Shown: positions 32,225-43,261, numbered from the stretch's first letter. The stretch is 64,000 nt of DNA from Ursus arctos (GCF_023065955.2 NW_026623067.1:60086444-60150443), one strand, 5' to 3'. Program-made: numbers and translations. Notes: generated from the sequence alone by a model not told the origin.

Positions 32225-34405
32225 TCCTGTAAACCGATAGGATGTCCATTGACACTCCATCACTTTCAACAGCTTTTCTAAGGCTCATTCTACAACAAAG
32301 CAGGCAGCCTCTGACCCTGGTGCTCTAGTGATGGTGCCACTAAAGAGAAAGTCACAGCTCTTCCGCAGTACTATAGGGTTGGTGATTTTCAAATACAGAT
32401 ATGTGGGGCTTTGCTAGAACATAAATTCAGGTAAGATCACAGAAGTGCACCTGGTGAAGCACAATTTGTGTGCATTTCAGTGGCTTAGAATATTTATTAA
32501 ATGATATAAGCAGCAACTGCTACTTTTTAGGTCAATTTGATGTCTGCCTAAAATTAAAGGAAAGAGTGGACTTGTGAGTTCATCAACATCAGCTACCTGT
32601 TTATAGACACACTTTATTTCCAATTCATTTAGGAATGTTTAAAACTTAGAGGATGCTTAGGATCTATTCTTGACTTTTTCCTGTGTCTCATGTTGAATCC
32701 GATAATGTTGCGCACTGGGTATGAATCTCTTAACTATTCTCAGGCTCCATATAGCAGGATTGACAGTTTGTAGAGGGATTAGCATCCCGAAACCTGTCCC
32801 TGTGGTTCTAAGAACTGGCAGTAGAAAGGACATTCTGGCTTCTAGGAGGAAAGCCTGTTTTAATTATGCTTTATATGCAGAGCCTTGGGATGCACGCATC
32901 GCAGACACTATAAAATAGAGAATTAGATTGGTGAGGCTCCAGGAAAAGCCTCAAAGCACAGCTGTCTTTACACAGTGACACAGCAAACTCAGAAGAACAC
33001 AGAGGCTCAGGCAGCATCAGTCTCTCCATTCCTTACAGCCCTGCATTAAACTGTCCTGCGTGATAGACAAAGAGGGGAGAAGTTTAAATCGTGCTTTCCT
33101 GTTCTAGAAAAGAAGAGCTTTATGTCAGTAGCTGTAATCTCAAGTCATTAACTTTAAATCAACACTGCAAAAGAGTAGGATGCAAATGTACTTACTGAAA
33201 CAGTGCAGTAATAATAGAGCAATGGCTAATTTGAAAAGCGCTTTTGAATGGCAGGTACAGCTTAATTGAGAATTGTATGCAAAGAGGAAAATAGAATTGA
33301 TGTTTGTTTAATATTGACTTGTTTAAAAGCAATGGATCAATGCCAGGTTGCTCTTCATTTCCTCTCTCTAATATTATTTTTTCTTTAGAGAGTTGTTTTC
33401 AGATTTTTTTCTCTCTCTCTTGAAGGAAGGATGGCTAATGACAAAATAAGAAATGTGAAGACCATCTACTGAATACAGAGAAAGACCTATAGTTGTTTCA
33501 TGCCTTAGAGCTGACAAGAGAAAAAATGGAATTTAATCTCTTCATCAACTTCTGTTAATTCATAATTTTCTCTGTAATTAGATCGGAATGAGCTGTGCAG
33601 GGAGGATGCAGCCTGCATAACAATACCAGGCTTTCAGATAGATTCCAATCTCAGCGGTTCTTCCTGGGGGCTTCCCGAAGAGAACACACAACAAAACATC
33701 TGGATCAATTGGACAATACCATGCCTTTTTTTTTTTTTAACTTAAAATCCATTCCCAAATCTCATTCAATGGGCCTTTCTTAATATTTGAGATAAAGTCC
33801 AGTAAGTTCTTAGGGAATAAAATTATCTGTTTATCAGGAACTTAAATAAGAAAAATTAATACAATCAATAGATACCTAGGAAGTATTTGATAAAAATCCC
33901 AAATATGTTTCCAGTTTAAAACTTAAGAAATACAATACTTTTTTCGATTTGAAAAAGCAGCTCTTTGCTCAAACAGCAGCTATATTGCACTCAGTGGGGA
34001 AACACTAGAAGCATTTCCATTAATTTCAGAAACAAGTCAAGGATGCTGGCTGGAAGTCATTATCATTTAACCCGATCACAGCAATTCTGGGCAATGCAAT
34101 AAAACGGAAACAGCAGTGATAGGAATGGGTGTTAGAATGGAGAAGGAAATTATTTAGAGTCTGAACATATTTTGCATAAATAACAAATAGAGATTATTTA
34201 CTAAACCCAAGAAAATCTACCAAAATTATTAGTCATTGTCTTCTGTCCTGTCAATGAGCAGACCCACATCATGCTTGGTAGCCTGAAGGGGAGCCTCACT
34301 CAGAAAACAGCCATCCATAAGGAACGCTTCTGCCAGCACACCTATCAACACATACCTCCATGCCTTTTATAACTGGTGTACTGCCCTTGCTTTTGCCCAT
34401 GGCCA
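32225..34405. other. Largest repeat-poor interval (about 2.2 kb)
   Basis: No SINE, LINE or LTR is recognisable. It includes an octamer-type ATGCAAAT at 33180-33187 and a homeodomain-core TAATTA at 33575-33580, within AT-rich DNA. A T-run lies at 33727-33739. The absence of repeats could mean constraint (conserved non-coding DNA) or just diverged unique sequence. No exon is supported. Confidence 0.4.
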
Positions 34406-34409
34406 TTCT

Positions 34410-34995
34410 CTTCACTTGTGCACTGGCCCTTCTCCTTCTCACGTAGTTACGAACATCACTCTTGTACTTATTCCCTCTCTGTAACATTACCGGATTACTC
34501 CTCTACTGGATCATTGCCATTAGCATCCAAACATTCTTCAGTATCTTTGATCTTAAAAAGCCATCGCTTGGCCTGACATCACCCTCCAGCTACTACCCTA
34601 CTGTTTTACTCCCCTTTCCAGCAAAACTCCTTATAAGAATTCTCCTTACCCACCTTTCACACTTCTTGGCCTCCCATTACTTCTTGAATCCATGCCCATC
34701 AAGCTTTTGCCCCCTACATCTTCACTGAAATAGCTTTTGCTGAGGTGACCATTGACCCCCATGTTGCCATGATGTAGGGGTCAGTTCTTAGTCCTACTCT
34801 TACTCCATCTTTCAGTAGCATCAGACTCAGCTGCCACTCTCTCCTATTGAAATGATTTCTTCACTTAGGCTATGTGACACCCTTTCTCTTGATTTTCCTC
34901 CTGCCTCATTAGCTGTACATTTAGCTCTTTTTTGTGGGATGTTCCTTACTTCCTGTTCTCTAAATATTAGAGTGTCTCAGGGTCATTTCTATGAA
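34410..34995 (+). repeat. L2 LINE reverse-transcriptase region fragment
   Basis: The sequence tracks the L2 ORF2 coding region in order: 'ctactggatcattgccatta', 'gcaaaactccttataagaat', 'cttgaatccatgcccatcaa', 'cttcactgaaatagcttttg', 'gaggtgaccattgaccccc', 'cttgattttcctcctgcctc', 'aaatattagagtgtctcagg'. These encode the fingers/palm part of the RT. Stops and frameshifts are frequent. The two 66- and 88-codon frames here are its shadows. Confidence 0.82.
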
Positions 34996-35001
34996 AAAAG
35001 T

Positions 35002-35316
35002 TTATGTGATTATGAGGGCTGGCTAGGCAAATCCACAATCCATAAGGCAGGCTATTAGAAAGGCAGGCTGGGACTCTTGGGCTAGAACTGAAGTTAGAAT
35101 CCTCAGGTAGGATTTCTTCTTCAGGGAAGCCTTAGTTCTACTCTTCAGGCTTTTCAAATGATTGGATCAGGCCCACCCAGATTATCCAGGATAATCTTCC
35201 TTCTTTAAAGTAAATTGATTATCTACAAAATACCTTCAGAAAAACACCTAGGCTAGTGTTTGGTTGATTAACTGGGGACAATCGTCTAGCCAAGCTGACA
35301 CATAAAAGTGACCATC
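35002..35316 (-). mobile_element. MaLR-type LTR (minus)
   Basis: The plus strand reads the inverted LTR in order: 'atccataaggcaggctatta', 'aggtaggatttcttcttcag', 'attggatcaggcccaccca', 'aaataccttcagaaaaacac', 'agtgtttggttgattaactg' and closing 'gccaagctgacacataaaag', which inverts the MaLR-type start (gttaattttatgtgtcaact). It is solitary. Confidence 0.75.
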
Positions 35317-35319
35317 ATA

Positions 35320-35415
35320 CTCACAGTCATTACCTCTTCGAGTGGCAGAATTGACTTTTGAACCTAGGTCAACCTAATCCCAAAGCCAGTGCCCACTTCA
35401 GGATATCATCTTATC
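35320..35415 (-). repeat. MIR fragment (minus)
   Basis: The stretch 'gtggcagaattgacttttga', 'acctaggtcaacctaatccc' and 'aaagccagtgcccac' is the inverted MIR 5-prime/tRNA-like half. Confidence 0.65.
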
Positions 35416-35924
35416 CAATATTCTAACAAGGGCCTGCCTCTTAAAATTGTCCTCACTTAAAATAGTCCTCGCTATTACCAGAAATATGCAAATATAATTT
35501 GCTTAACCATTTTTCAGAAATGGGGAAAGGTGTTCTTGCTCTGGGTGGAGGTTAGAAAAGAGTGCATTTCAGCCATAAACTTCAGTAGTCCTTTGGTTTG
35601 GTGATACTAAAATTTGCTTAGTAGAGATTGTTTGGGGGCTCACAAAGAAGATAGAGAATGATCAATAAAGGGCAATAGTGAAATAGGTGCATTTATAGTA
35701 TTTAATAAGACTGCTTAAGAACAGTTTATTGTTAGGTTTAGAAATACTATCTTTACAATACTATTTAAAATATGAATCTGAAGACTCTCAGAATAAAGGG
35801 CTTATTAAGTAAATGAAAACTTGAGTCTGTCCTGTTTACTCTTGTTGAATTCATTCTAAATTAAAGTTTTACAATACATGACATTTAAAGAAGTAACTCT
35901 AATGTTTTATTTACTGAAGTCAGT

Positions 35925-36393
35925 TGTGGTATGCTGAATAATGGCGTCCAAAAGATGTTCAGGTACTAAATTCTTGGAACCTGTGAATGTTATCTGGCAA
36001 AAAAAACTTAGCATATGTACTCAGTCTAGGCTCTTGGAATGGAGAGTCTCCTGGGTCACCCAAGTGAGCCCAGTGAAATCACAGCAGTCTTTACAAGGCC
36101 CTGGAGGAGACAGTGTGATATGTCCGCAGAGGCCGCAGTGGTGGGATTTGGAGGTAGAGAAGAGTCACAAGCTAAGGAATATAAGAGGCCAGTTAGAAGG
36201 TGAAGAAGGCAAGGGACCAGGTCGTCCCCTTAGTACCTTCAGAAGGAAACAGCCCTGTCAACACCTTGCTGTTAGCCCTGTGAAACTGAGTTTGAACTTT
36301 TGACCTCCAGAACTTTAAGGGAGTAAATCTGTGTTGTTTTAAAGCCACTAAGTTTGTGGTAATTTGTTAGGGCATTAATGGGAAACTAATTTA
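35925..36393 (+). mobile_element. MLT1-type MaLR solo LTR with 5-bp target duplication
   Basis: It begins tgtggtatgctgaataatgg and continues 'gaacctgtgaatgttatctg', 'ccagtgaaatcacagcagtc', 'ctccagaactttaagggagt', 'tgtgttgttttaaagccact' and 'aagtttgtggtaatttgtta', ending near 'aaactaattta'. The 5-bp tcagt at 35920-35924 recurs at 36394-36398, the duplication length expected for ERVL-class integration. The 120-codon open frame (35941-36303) lies wholly inside this LTR and is not a host gene. Confidence 0.88.
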
Positions 36394-36396
36394 TCA

Positions 36397-36979
36397 GTAG
36401 AGAAAGTGCTGGTTAATTGTTCTCAGCTTGATGACAGTTAGAGGACAATCCTTTAATGGCAGGTGACAAATACTTTTGGTTGGCTAACACAGCTTCCATC
36501 CATAACCTCTTTCTCCCTAGCTGGAGATGGCTTTGTTGGGAGAGCATTCTCTGTGGGCCTCTTGCATCTCTTCATGTCTGAGTTTGTGTTGGACTTTGAC
36601 TTTAAGAATATTTGTATAGTGAAGATTCTTGGTGGGTAGAGACTGTGTCTACCTCTGAGGCAGAGGGTGGGATAATAAAGATAAGGTTCTTCTCTGGGGC
36701 AGAGGCTGGGCATGTTTGCCAAACATCCCTCTCAAAGTCAGGGCCTCACTAATAAGCTCAGGCTTTCTCACTTGAGACACAAACCTGCCTTGTTCTCAGC
36801 ATTAACCTGGACCTGCCTCTACGTTGCCCTTGTGGGACTCCGAATGGGTGGGGTCAGGGGCAGTCACGGAAACATCAAGTTCACGCTGCCCGCTGTGCTG
36901 TGCGCAATCAAGTCCTTTGTTCTCTGTCCCAGGAGCCTTAGACCTTCTGTAGACTAACTGGTCAGCTTTCAAGTAAGGT
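36397..36979. other. Unassigned interval, moderately GC-rich in its right half
   Basis: The right half (about 36700-36950) is richer in CpG than its neighbours, but I see no island, splice pattern or recognisable protein in the 81- and 109-codon overlapping frames. Confidence 0.4.
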
Positions 36980-37360
36980 AAAAATCTGTTCGCCCAGTTC
37001 TTGAAGTCCTTTGGCTGGAGGTAGCCATGTAGCATAGTTTGGCTTATGAGATGTAAATACAAGTCTGCTGAGGGTGCAGCTAAAGACACTTTCTTGATTA
37101 TTCCATCAGTCTGCTTTCTTCTACTTATCACTCAGTTATGATGCCTGAAGATGCACCATCTCCTTTGTAACCATGAAGTCAAAAGCCAAAACATTAAACA
37201 TGATAGAGCAAAAAGTCAGAGTCTAGATGCCTGATGCAGTCTTTGAATAAGAAAACCAACCATGGACAGCCTACTTCCAGATTTTTATGTGCGAAAAAGA
37301 AACTCCTATCTGTTTGTTCTCATGTTGAGCAGACATTCTGCTACTTGTAGCGGATGGCAT
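36980..37360 (+). repeat. Diverged MaLR-like LTR fragment (tentative)
   Basis: The stretch 'gtagccatgtagcatagttt', 'ggcttatgagatgtaaatac', 'aagtctgctgagggtgcagc', then 'accatgaagtcaaaagccaa' and 'atagagcaaaaagtcagagt', resembles the internal part of an MaLR-like LTR. The same family may be present at 7680-7985. Confidence 0.4.
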
Positions 37361-37385
37361 CTCTGATTAAAAGTGAAAGATTTAG

Positions 37386-37579
37386 GGGTGCCTGGGTGGC
37401 ACAGCGATTGGGCCTCTGCCTTCGGCTCAGGGCATGATCCCGGCGTTATGGGATCGAGCCCCACATCAGGCTCCTCCGCTGTGAGCCTGCTTCTTCCTCT
37501 CCCACTCCCCCTGCTTGTGTTCCCTCTCTCGCTGGCTGTCTCTATCTCTGTCGAATAAATAAATAAAATCTTTAAAAAA
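37386..37579 (+). mobile_element. Young Carnivora SINE, bear-like subfamily, 17-bp target duplication
   Basis: The body differs from the other SINEs here: 'gggtggcacagcgattgggc', 'gggcatgatcccggcgttat', 'ctcctccgctgtgagcctgc' and 'ctcgctggctgtctctatct'. It keeps more CpGs than the rest, which fits a young age. The perfect 17-bp flanking repeat aaaagtgaaagatttag is at 37369-37385 and 37580-37596. I associate this subfamily with bears (memory, not searched). Confidence 0.95.
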
Positions 37580-37795
37580 AAAAGTGAAAGATTTAGTTCT
37601 AAGAGAAATATTTTATTGGGGCTGTATTCATTTTTTCTAAAAAATAATTTTGTTTTTTAAGGAATCAAGGTAATGTATTTTTGAAAAAGTCAAATAATAT
37701 TGAAAAGCATAAAAACCAACCACTATTGCAACCCCACTACCACAGATTATCACTAACCCCATCTTGGTGAGACAGCTTCATTAGAATGCTCAGAA

Positions 37796-37975
37796 TGGGC
37801 TGGATCTGGGTTTAGGGTGCTGGTTAGAATCTTAACCCCATTATTGATTAGGTGTGACCTCAAGCAAGTTGTTTAATAGTCCACGCATCAGATTTCTGAT
37901 CTGTAAAATGAATGTTACAATAGCACCTACCTTTTGAGAACTATTGGCTAATGTACATAAAATACTCAGAATCAC
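37796..37975 (+). repeat. MIR (plus)
   Basis: The order 'atctgggtttagggtgctgg', 'gattaggtgtgacctcaagc', 'aagttgtttaatagtccacg', 'gatctgtaaaatgaatgtta', 'caatagcacctaccttttga' follows the MIR. Confidence 0.85.
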
Positions 37976-38031
37976 ACACAAAATGTGGTATGGTCAAACT
38001 TGCAGACTTTTCTCTGTGAACTCACATGCAT

Positions 38032-38033
<2 letters not shown>

Positions 38034-38065
<32 letters not shown>
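38034..38065. repeat. (CA)n microsatellite
   Basis: About 16 perfect CA units. It is likely polymorphic. Confidence 0.98.
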
Positions 38066-38069
<4 letters not shown>

Positions 38070-38554
38070 CAATCAAGCTAGAGCCTTACTCTTCAGAAAG
38101 GACATTTTCAACTTTGAATGGTTGTAGGTCCTGCTCCTGGGCTCCCAGGGAAGCTACACTTGAACATTTACCAAGGTCAAAGTGACTCAGCAAAACCTCA
38201 AAGCATGGGCTCTTTTTCTGCCCCGAGCACACATTGTACATCTGCTTCATTAAAAAAATTAATAAATAGGGAGCATTCCAAACATAAAGGTAAGAAAAAG
38301 AAGAAAACCTCCTTGGTTCCCATAAGATTGAGGTCCTACAGCCTTGCACATACTAAAAATAAAAACTGAGGTAATATCTGTAACTTTCTGGAGTGTCTTT
38401 CATCATGAACTTTTTTAACTCTATATAAAGAATGTAGATAACCCTGAACCAAATGTTTCTTCCTGAAGCATTCTACTTTGTGAAGATTGTCTGTCCTGGG
38501 GAAGCTGTCCTAACTTGGGCTCCAATAAAACTCTTCCCTTTCTCTCTTTTTTTT

Positions 38555-38900
38555 TTAAATTTTTTATTATGTTATGTTAGTCACCATACAGTACATCATT
38601 AGTTTTTTCTTTTTCTATAATTTTTATTTTGTTATATTAGTCACCATACAGTACATCCCCAGTTTTTGATGCAATGTTCCATGATTACATCATTAGTTTT
38701 TGATGCAGTGTTCCGTGATTCATTGTTTGCATGTAACATCCAGTGCTCCATGCAATATGTGCCCTCCTTAATACCCATCACTGGCCTATCCCAGTCCCCC
38801 ACCCCCCTCCTCTCTGAAACCCTCAGTTTGTTTCCCAGAGTCCGTAGTCTCTCGTGGTTCATTCCCCCTTCTGTTTATCCCCTCTTCATTCTTCTCTTTA
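38555..38900 (-). mobile_element. Caniform L1 3-prime end (minus), host of a nested L1
   Basis: Inverted L1 terminus: ttttattatgttatgttagt, tgattcattgtttgcatgta, cagtgctccatgcaatatgt, tgccctccttaatacccatc, agtttgtttcccagagtccg, ttcattcccccttctgttta. The element reads continuously only after removing the 78-bp insertion at 38608-38685. Confidence 0.93.
38608..38685 (-). mobile_element. 78-bp L1 3-prime tail nested in the L1 3-prime end
   Basis: A second copy of the same L1 terminus (gttatattagtcaccataca, gtacatccccagtttttgat, gcaatgttccatgat) sits inside the first. The 16-bp host sequence tacatcattagttttt is present on both sides (38592-38607 and 38686-38701), proving a separate insertion event, not a tandem slip. 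Confidence 0.95.
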
Positions 38901-40800
38901 AAATTTTAAAAAAAAGGTTTGTTCATTTTTCATCAACTGTGTACATGCAATATTGTCACTTTTTTTCATGTAACATTATTTTGGAGGCATATTTCCATGC
39001 CAATAAATACAAATCAATATAAACCAGCCACTTAGAGTGGTTGTCTGGTATTTCAATATATAAATGCATTTTAATTTATTTTAGCAGCTTTCCATTGATG
39101 AGAAATTGTTGCTTTTATTTTAAAGATGCCTCCTATTCTAAACAGTCCTGTGTTGAACATCTTTTTTTGTCACTTTGCAAATTTGCCTTAGTATTTCCTT
39201 GGAATTATTTCTTAGAAATAGAAGTTCTCAGGAGCTCAACTGATGTGAAGAGACAGCTGAGCTGTCAAGTGTTGAAGTTAATTAAGGCAAGAATAAGTTA
39301 AAATTAAAGTTGCAGTCAAGGTTTTACTCACTTTCTGCAATAGTTTAAGTCAAAAGCTAGAGCTGGAGGAGGTGCTGATTTGCCATCTTCGATTTTCCCC
39401 ATAGAACCTACGGGCATTGTCTCACTGCTAAGGGAGCCCTGAACAAAAGTCTCCAGCACTTTTGTAGACTCTGGGATTGTAGGGAACTGGGGAGAAGGAA
39501 GGGTCAAGAGTGGAAAAGTACTGGGCACTAACCCGGGGTGGGGGGAAGTGTCTTCCAGGTTTCCCCTTCCCCCATGACGAGGTCCTCCAGAGGCACCTGA
39601 AGAAGACCTCTGCCCAAGGCCTGAGAGAGAGACCTAGGGATGCAAGTGCAAGGCTTAGATTGCAAATATGCAGTTTGACCTGGGGGGACCTGGGACCTAG
39701 ACTCCATTTCCCCTCAGACAGTGATGCACAGCTTTGCGCCGAGTCTGGTGTGGGGAGGACAGCCTCCTGGTGAGACCTGTCAGGTAAAGCCTTTGTAATT
39801 ACCTGTGGTTGGGCCTGAAAAATCACAGATAGGTTTTGAACCAGGAGCCCAACTTCTCATGAATGCTGGATCAAAAGCATGGCGTGAAGGCTTTTACACA
39901 TGATAACCTTCAGAAATGTGACACTTGGCACTATTACCACAACATCATCCACACTGAAAGTTCTCTTAAATATTTGACAATCTGGTAGTTAAACATGATT
40001 TCTCATAGTTTCAGTTACTGTCTACTGGTTATCAGGGAACTGGAACTCCTTTCCATATTCTGGGGCTAGGTCCTTATTTTAATTATTAGAGCTTTAGATC
40101 TGGTAGAACAGGACCTATACCACTGTTCTTATTTTGCATTTTTTTTATCTCCTCTTCTCATGTGTTTATTTTTCTAGATGAATTTTGGAACCATTTCATA
40201 AAGCTTCTCTTCCTCTTAAACGTCTCTTGGGATTTCAGTTGGGTTTGTTACATCACTAGATGAATTTGTGAAGAAGGGGCTGACATCTGCATAATATTGA
40301 GCTTTCCTATCCAGATCATGATCTATACGTCCTATTAGTTTAGGCTGGTTTTTAATGATATAGGGGAGTAAATAATTTCCTTGGTTAAGGAAGAACAATA
40401 AGATAGTTAACATAGTTCTTCCATTTTACCTAAGTGGGTGCAGGACAAGCCCTTTTCTATCAGGACCAAAAAACCCATATAAAATGACACATATGTGTAT
40501 ATATGCATATATATATGCATTCATCTTTCTGCATGGTTTTGATAAACATAAGTTTCAGCTATCATGGTTTAGTTAATAACAGCAGTCCCCCAGAACACAG
40601 TTCAAATTTTAGTTACCATCGTGTATTAACTATGAGTAATAATAGCATTGAGTGCAAATTCGATTGCCAGCTTTTCAGTCTACAGATCACTCTGTGAATA
40701 ACACATAAATAAATTGATCAGTGACCAGTTATGTCTCTTCCTTCAGTGTCTGTCCGTGCTTGGTGGCTGCCTGTCTGTTACTCGGTTCAACCCCACACGT
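38901..40800. other. Interval without recognised repeats
   Basis: About 1.9 kb. The block 39360-39790 is GC-richer with long overlapping frames on both strands (132 codons minus, 87 codons plus) but no recognisable domain. Otherwise nothing is seen. Confidence 0.4.
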
Positions 40801-40839
40801 CAGAGTAGGCAGTGGTGTTCCCTCCTAATCTCCCAGTAA

Positions 40840-41350
40840 TACACGCATGGGAGGCTTCGTGAGAGGGGATCATCGAAAGAGGTCATTGGCCAATAAAGAT
40901 GGAAGGGCCCCAAATAATGCTGGAAGTGCTGTCAGAATTGGAGGTAAATGGAATGCCAGAAGGAATCGTCACTGTGGGAATGTTCACACGGCTGCTGTTC
41001 AGGAAATGCCAGATCCTCAGCCAGAGGAACAAACCAGACTACGTGAACTGCAGGTGGTAGTGACAGAAAGGATGAACAGGTCTCAGGGGAAGTGACACTG
41101 GCAAAAAAAAAAAACAAAAAAAAACAAAAACCCTCACATTAAAGGAACTCTCGGAGACATTTCATGGCATTGAAAACACAAAGGATAAAATGTTGAAAGC
41201 TGATCCAAACTTAAAGATTAAGGTGATTTGCCACAACATTGGAAAGATGCTTGCTCTGAGTCATAAATTATATGACAAGAAGAAAGTGATCACTGTTTAA
41301 GTTACTCTTGAGAAATAGAGAAATGAAATAAATTTAATTCTGTGTTTCTA
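40840..41350 (+). mobile_element. Second Tigger/pogo-type transposase relic
   Basis: From about 41134 the plus strand reads TLKELSETFHGIEN, then TKDKMLKADPNLKIK, then GKMLALSHKLYDKKK and a stop at 41298-41300. This is the C-terminal block of Tigger-family transposases and aligns with the relic at 3420-3810 (shared 'agcacaaaggata.aatgttg' and 'ccaatccaaa'-like DNA). Upstream, DEQVSGEVTLAK (from about 41070) fits the acidic hinge, which here contains an A-rich run at 41102-41130. The 82-codon frame at 40847-41095 runs in an unrelated phase. No terminal inverted repeats were confirmed. Confidence 0.78.
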
Positions 41351-41434
41351 ATGTTTTTAATCAAAATGTATGGAATTCTGCCATTTTTCTACTTCTATGT
41401 ACATTTATTATGAAGAGCAAGAGCTTTTTCTAAA

Positions 41435-41638
41435 AGATTTATTTATTTATTTTAGGGGAAGAAAGAGCATGTGAGCAAAAGGAGGGGCAGAAGGAGAGGA
41501 AGAGAAAGAGAAAGAGAAAGAAGCAGACTCCCTGCTGAACGCGGAGCCCCACAGGGCTTGATCTCACGTGCCTGAGATCATGACCTGAGCTGAAATCAAG
41601 AGTTGGATGCTTAACTGAATGAGCCACCCAAGTGCCCC
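41435..41638 (-). mobile_element. Carnivora SINE (minus) with (GAGAAA)n stretch
   Basis: The inverted SINE (aagatttatttatttatttt, a GA-rich segment with (GAAAGA)n, gagatcatgacctgagctga, gagccacccaagtgcccc). Only a weak flanking repeat is seen (caagagcttttt / ggaagaactttt). Confidence 0.9.
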
Positions 41639-41784
41639 TATGGACAGGAAGAACTTTTAATGCTTCAATAATATACATGGAAAAACTCAGCTTTTCCCTT
41701 CTCTGTAAGGAAGAACCCAGTTCTTCCCTTCTGTGAGTTTCTCCCCTATGTATTTCCTTCAGTACTCACACAAAACACTTTACT

Positions 41785-42660
41785 TCTGATACTTCTGGTC
41801 ACCAAATGGGTGGGGGGTTTTCTCCACACCAAGCAATTCTTGATACCACCAGCGAGGTGTCCTACAGTTCAACTCAACTCTAACACCGTTTAGCTCGATA
41901 CAGTGTCAAATTCCACAGGCTAAGGGCTAAATCCCACAAGACTCCTCCCACCGCCCCCCCCCCACACTTCTGATGCCAGTCACAAGCCCAGGTTGTGCTT
42001 CTGACCAGCTGGCTGTGAATCACAGATTGCAATGACCTCTTCTTTGGGTTCAATTAATTTGCTAGAACAGCTAACACAACTGAAGGAAACATTTATGTTT
42101 AACAGTTTATTAAAGTTTGTGGTAAAGGATACAGATGAACAGCTGGATGAAGAGATACATAGGGCAAGGTGTGGGAACGTTCCGAGTGCAGGAGCTTCTG
42201 TGCCCATGGAGTTAGGGTGTATCATCCTCCCACTGGGGGTATGTTCCCCAACCTGGAAGCCCTCCGAACCTCATACTATTCAAATTTTATGAAGGCTTGC
42301 TCACCTAGGCATAACCAATTACTAAGTTAGCTTCTAACCCTTCTTCCATCTCTGAAGGTTAGGGAGTGGGGCTGAAAATTCCAAACTTCTGATCAGGACT
42401 TAGTCTTTCTGGTGACCAGTGCCCATCCAGAAGCCCACCCAGAGTTGACTCAGTGGAACAAAAGATGCTCCTAGTGCTCTTATCACTTAGGAGTTTACAA
42501 GGGTTTTAGAGCCCTGTGTCAAGGACGGGTCAAAGACCAACTATTAGCAAAAGAGATGCTGCTAGTGCTTTTATCGCTTAGGAAATTATAAGGTTTCAGG
42601 AGCTCTGTGCCAGGAACAGGGAGGCAGACACCAAATATATATTTCCTGTTAGGCCACTGA
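41785..42660 (-). mobile_element. ERVL-class solo LTR (minus) with internal duplication
   Basis: The plus strand reads an inverted LTR I recognise as an ERVL-type family (exact name uncertain): 'ccacaggctaagggctaaat', 'cccaggttgtgcttctgacc', 'agctggctgtgaatcacaga', 'gatgaagagatacatagggc', 'aggagcttctgtgcccatgg', 'aggagctctgtgccaggaac', 'accaaatatatatttcctgt'. A section of about 90 bp is present twice in tandem (42459-42547 and 42548-42640). Open frames at 41980-42292 and 42519-42776 are inside or overlap this LTR. Confidence 0.75.
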
Positions 42661-42846
42661 TAACATTTTGTGAAGATCACAAAGCAACTGTAATTTTTTC
42701 CATTAAGATCATTTTGCATGGTTTCATCCTGTACAGTCATTCTCTGTGATCGGGCACTGCCAAGCAAATTGAGCACAATCTGTACTAAGGAAAACAGAAG
42801 GCAGAGTGAGCAAGAATAGTAAGTTGGTTGAAAATACCCAGCTCAG

Positions 42847-43128
42847 GGGCACCTGGGTGGCTCAGTCGGTTAAGCATCTGCCTTCAGCTCAGGTCATGAT
42901 CCCAGGGTCCTGGGATCAAGTCCCACTTCAGGCTCCTTGCTCGGCGAAGAGCTTGCTTCTTCTTCTGCCTGCCACTCCCCCTGCTTGTGCTTGCTCTCTC
43001 TCACTGTCTCTGACAAATAAATACATAAAATCTTAAAAAGAGAAAGGAAGGAAGGAAGGAAGGAAGGAAGGAAGGAAGGAAGGAAGGAAGGAAGGAAGGA
43101 AAAGAGAAAGAAAGAAAAGAAAGAAAAA
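42847..43128 (+). mobile_element. Carnivora SINE with expanded (GGAA)n tail
   Basis: A SINE from gggcacctgggtggctcagt to aaatacataaaatctta, followed by (GGAA)n at about 43045-43100 and mixed GAAA. The flanking repeat gaaaatacccagctcag (42830-42846) recurs as gaaaaccccagttcag (43129-43144), outside the microsatellite. Confidence 0.92.
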
Positions 43129-43261
43129 GAAAACCCCAGTTCAGAGCAGATGGCAGAAAAAGGAACGGCTGTTCACCTTGGTGAGAAAACAATGCCCCAG
43201 AGACTGACACTGGCCTGGAGGATGAATGTGCTGCTACAGAGCCATGTGGGGACACCGCCAC

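Noticed and set aside
35941..36303. 120-codon plus-strand open frame
   Set aside because: Lies wholly inside an MLT1-type LTR at 35925-36393, and the peptide has no known domain.
39428..39826. 132-codon minus-strand frame in a GC-richer block
   Set aside because: A plus-strand frame overlaps it and neither resembles a known protein. Long frames on both strands are expected in GC-richer DNA.
43010..43130. Independent GGAA microsatellite
   Set aside because: Direct repeats outside it show that it is the expanded tail of the SINE at 42847.
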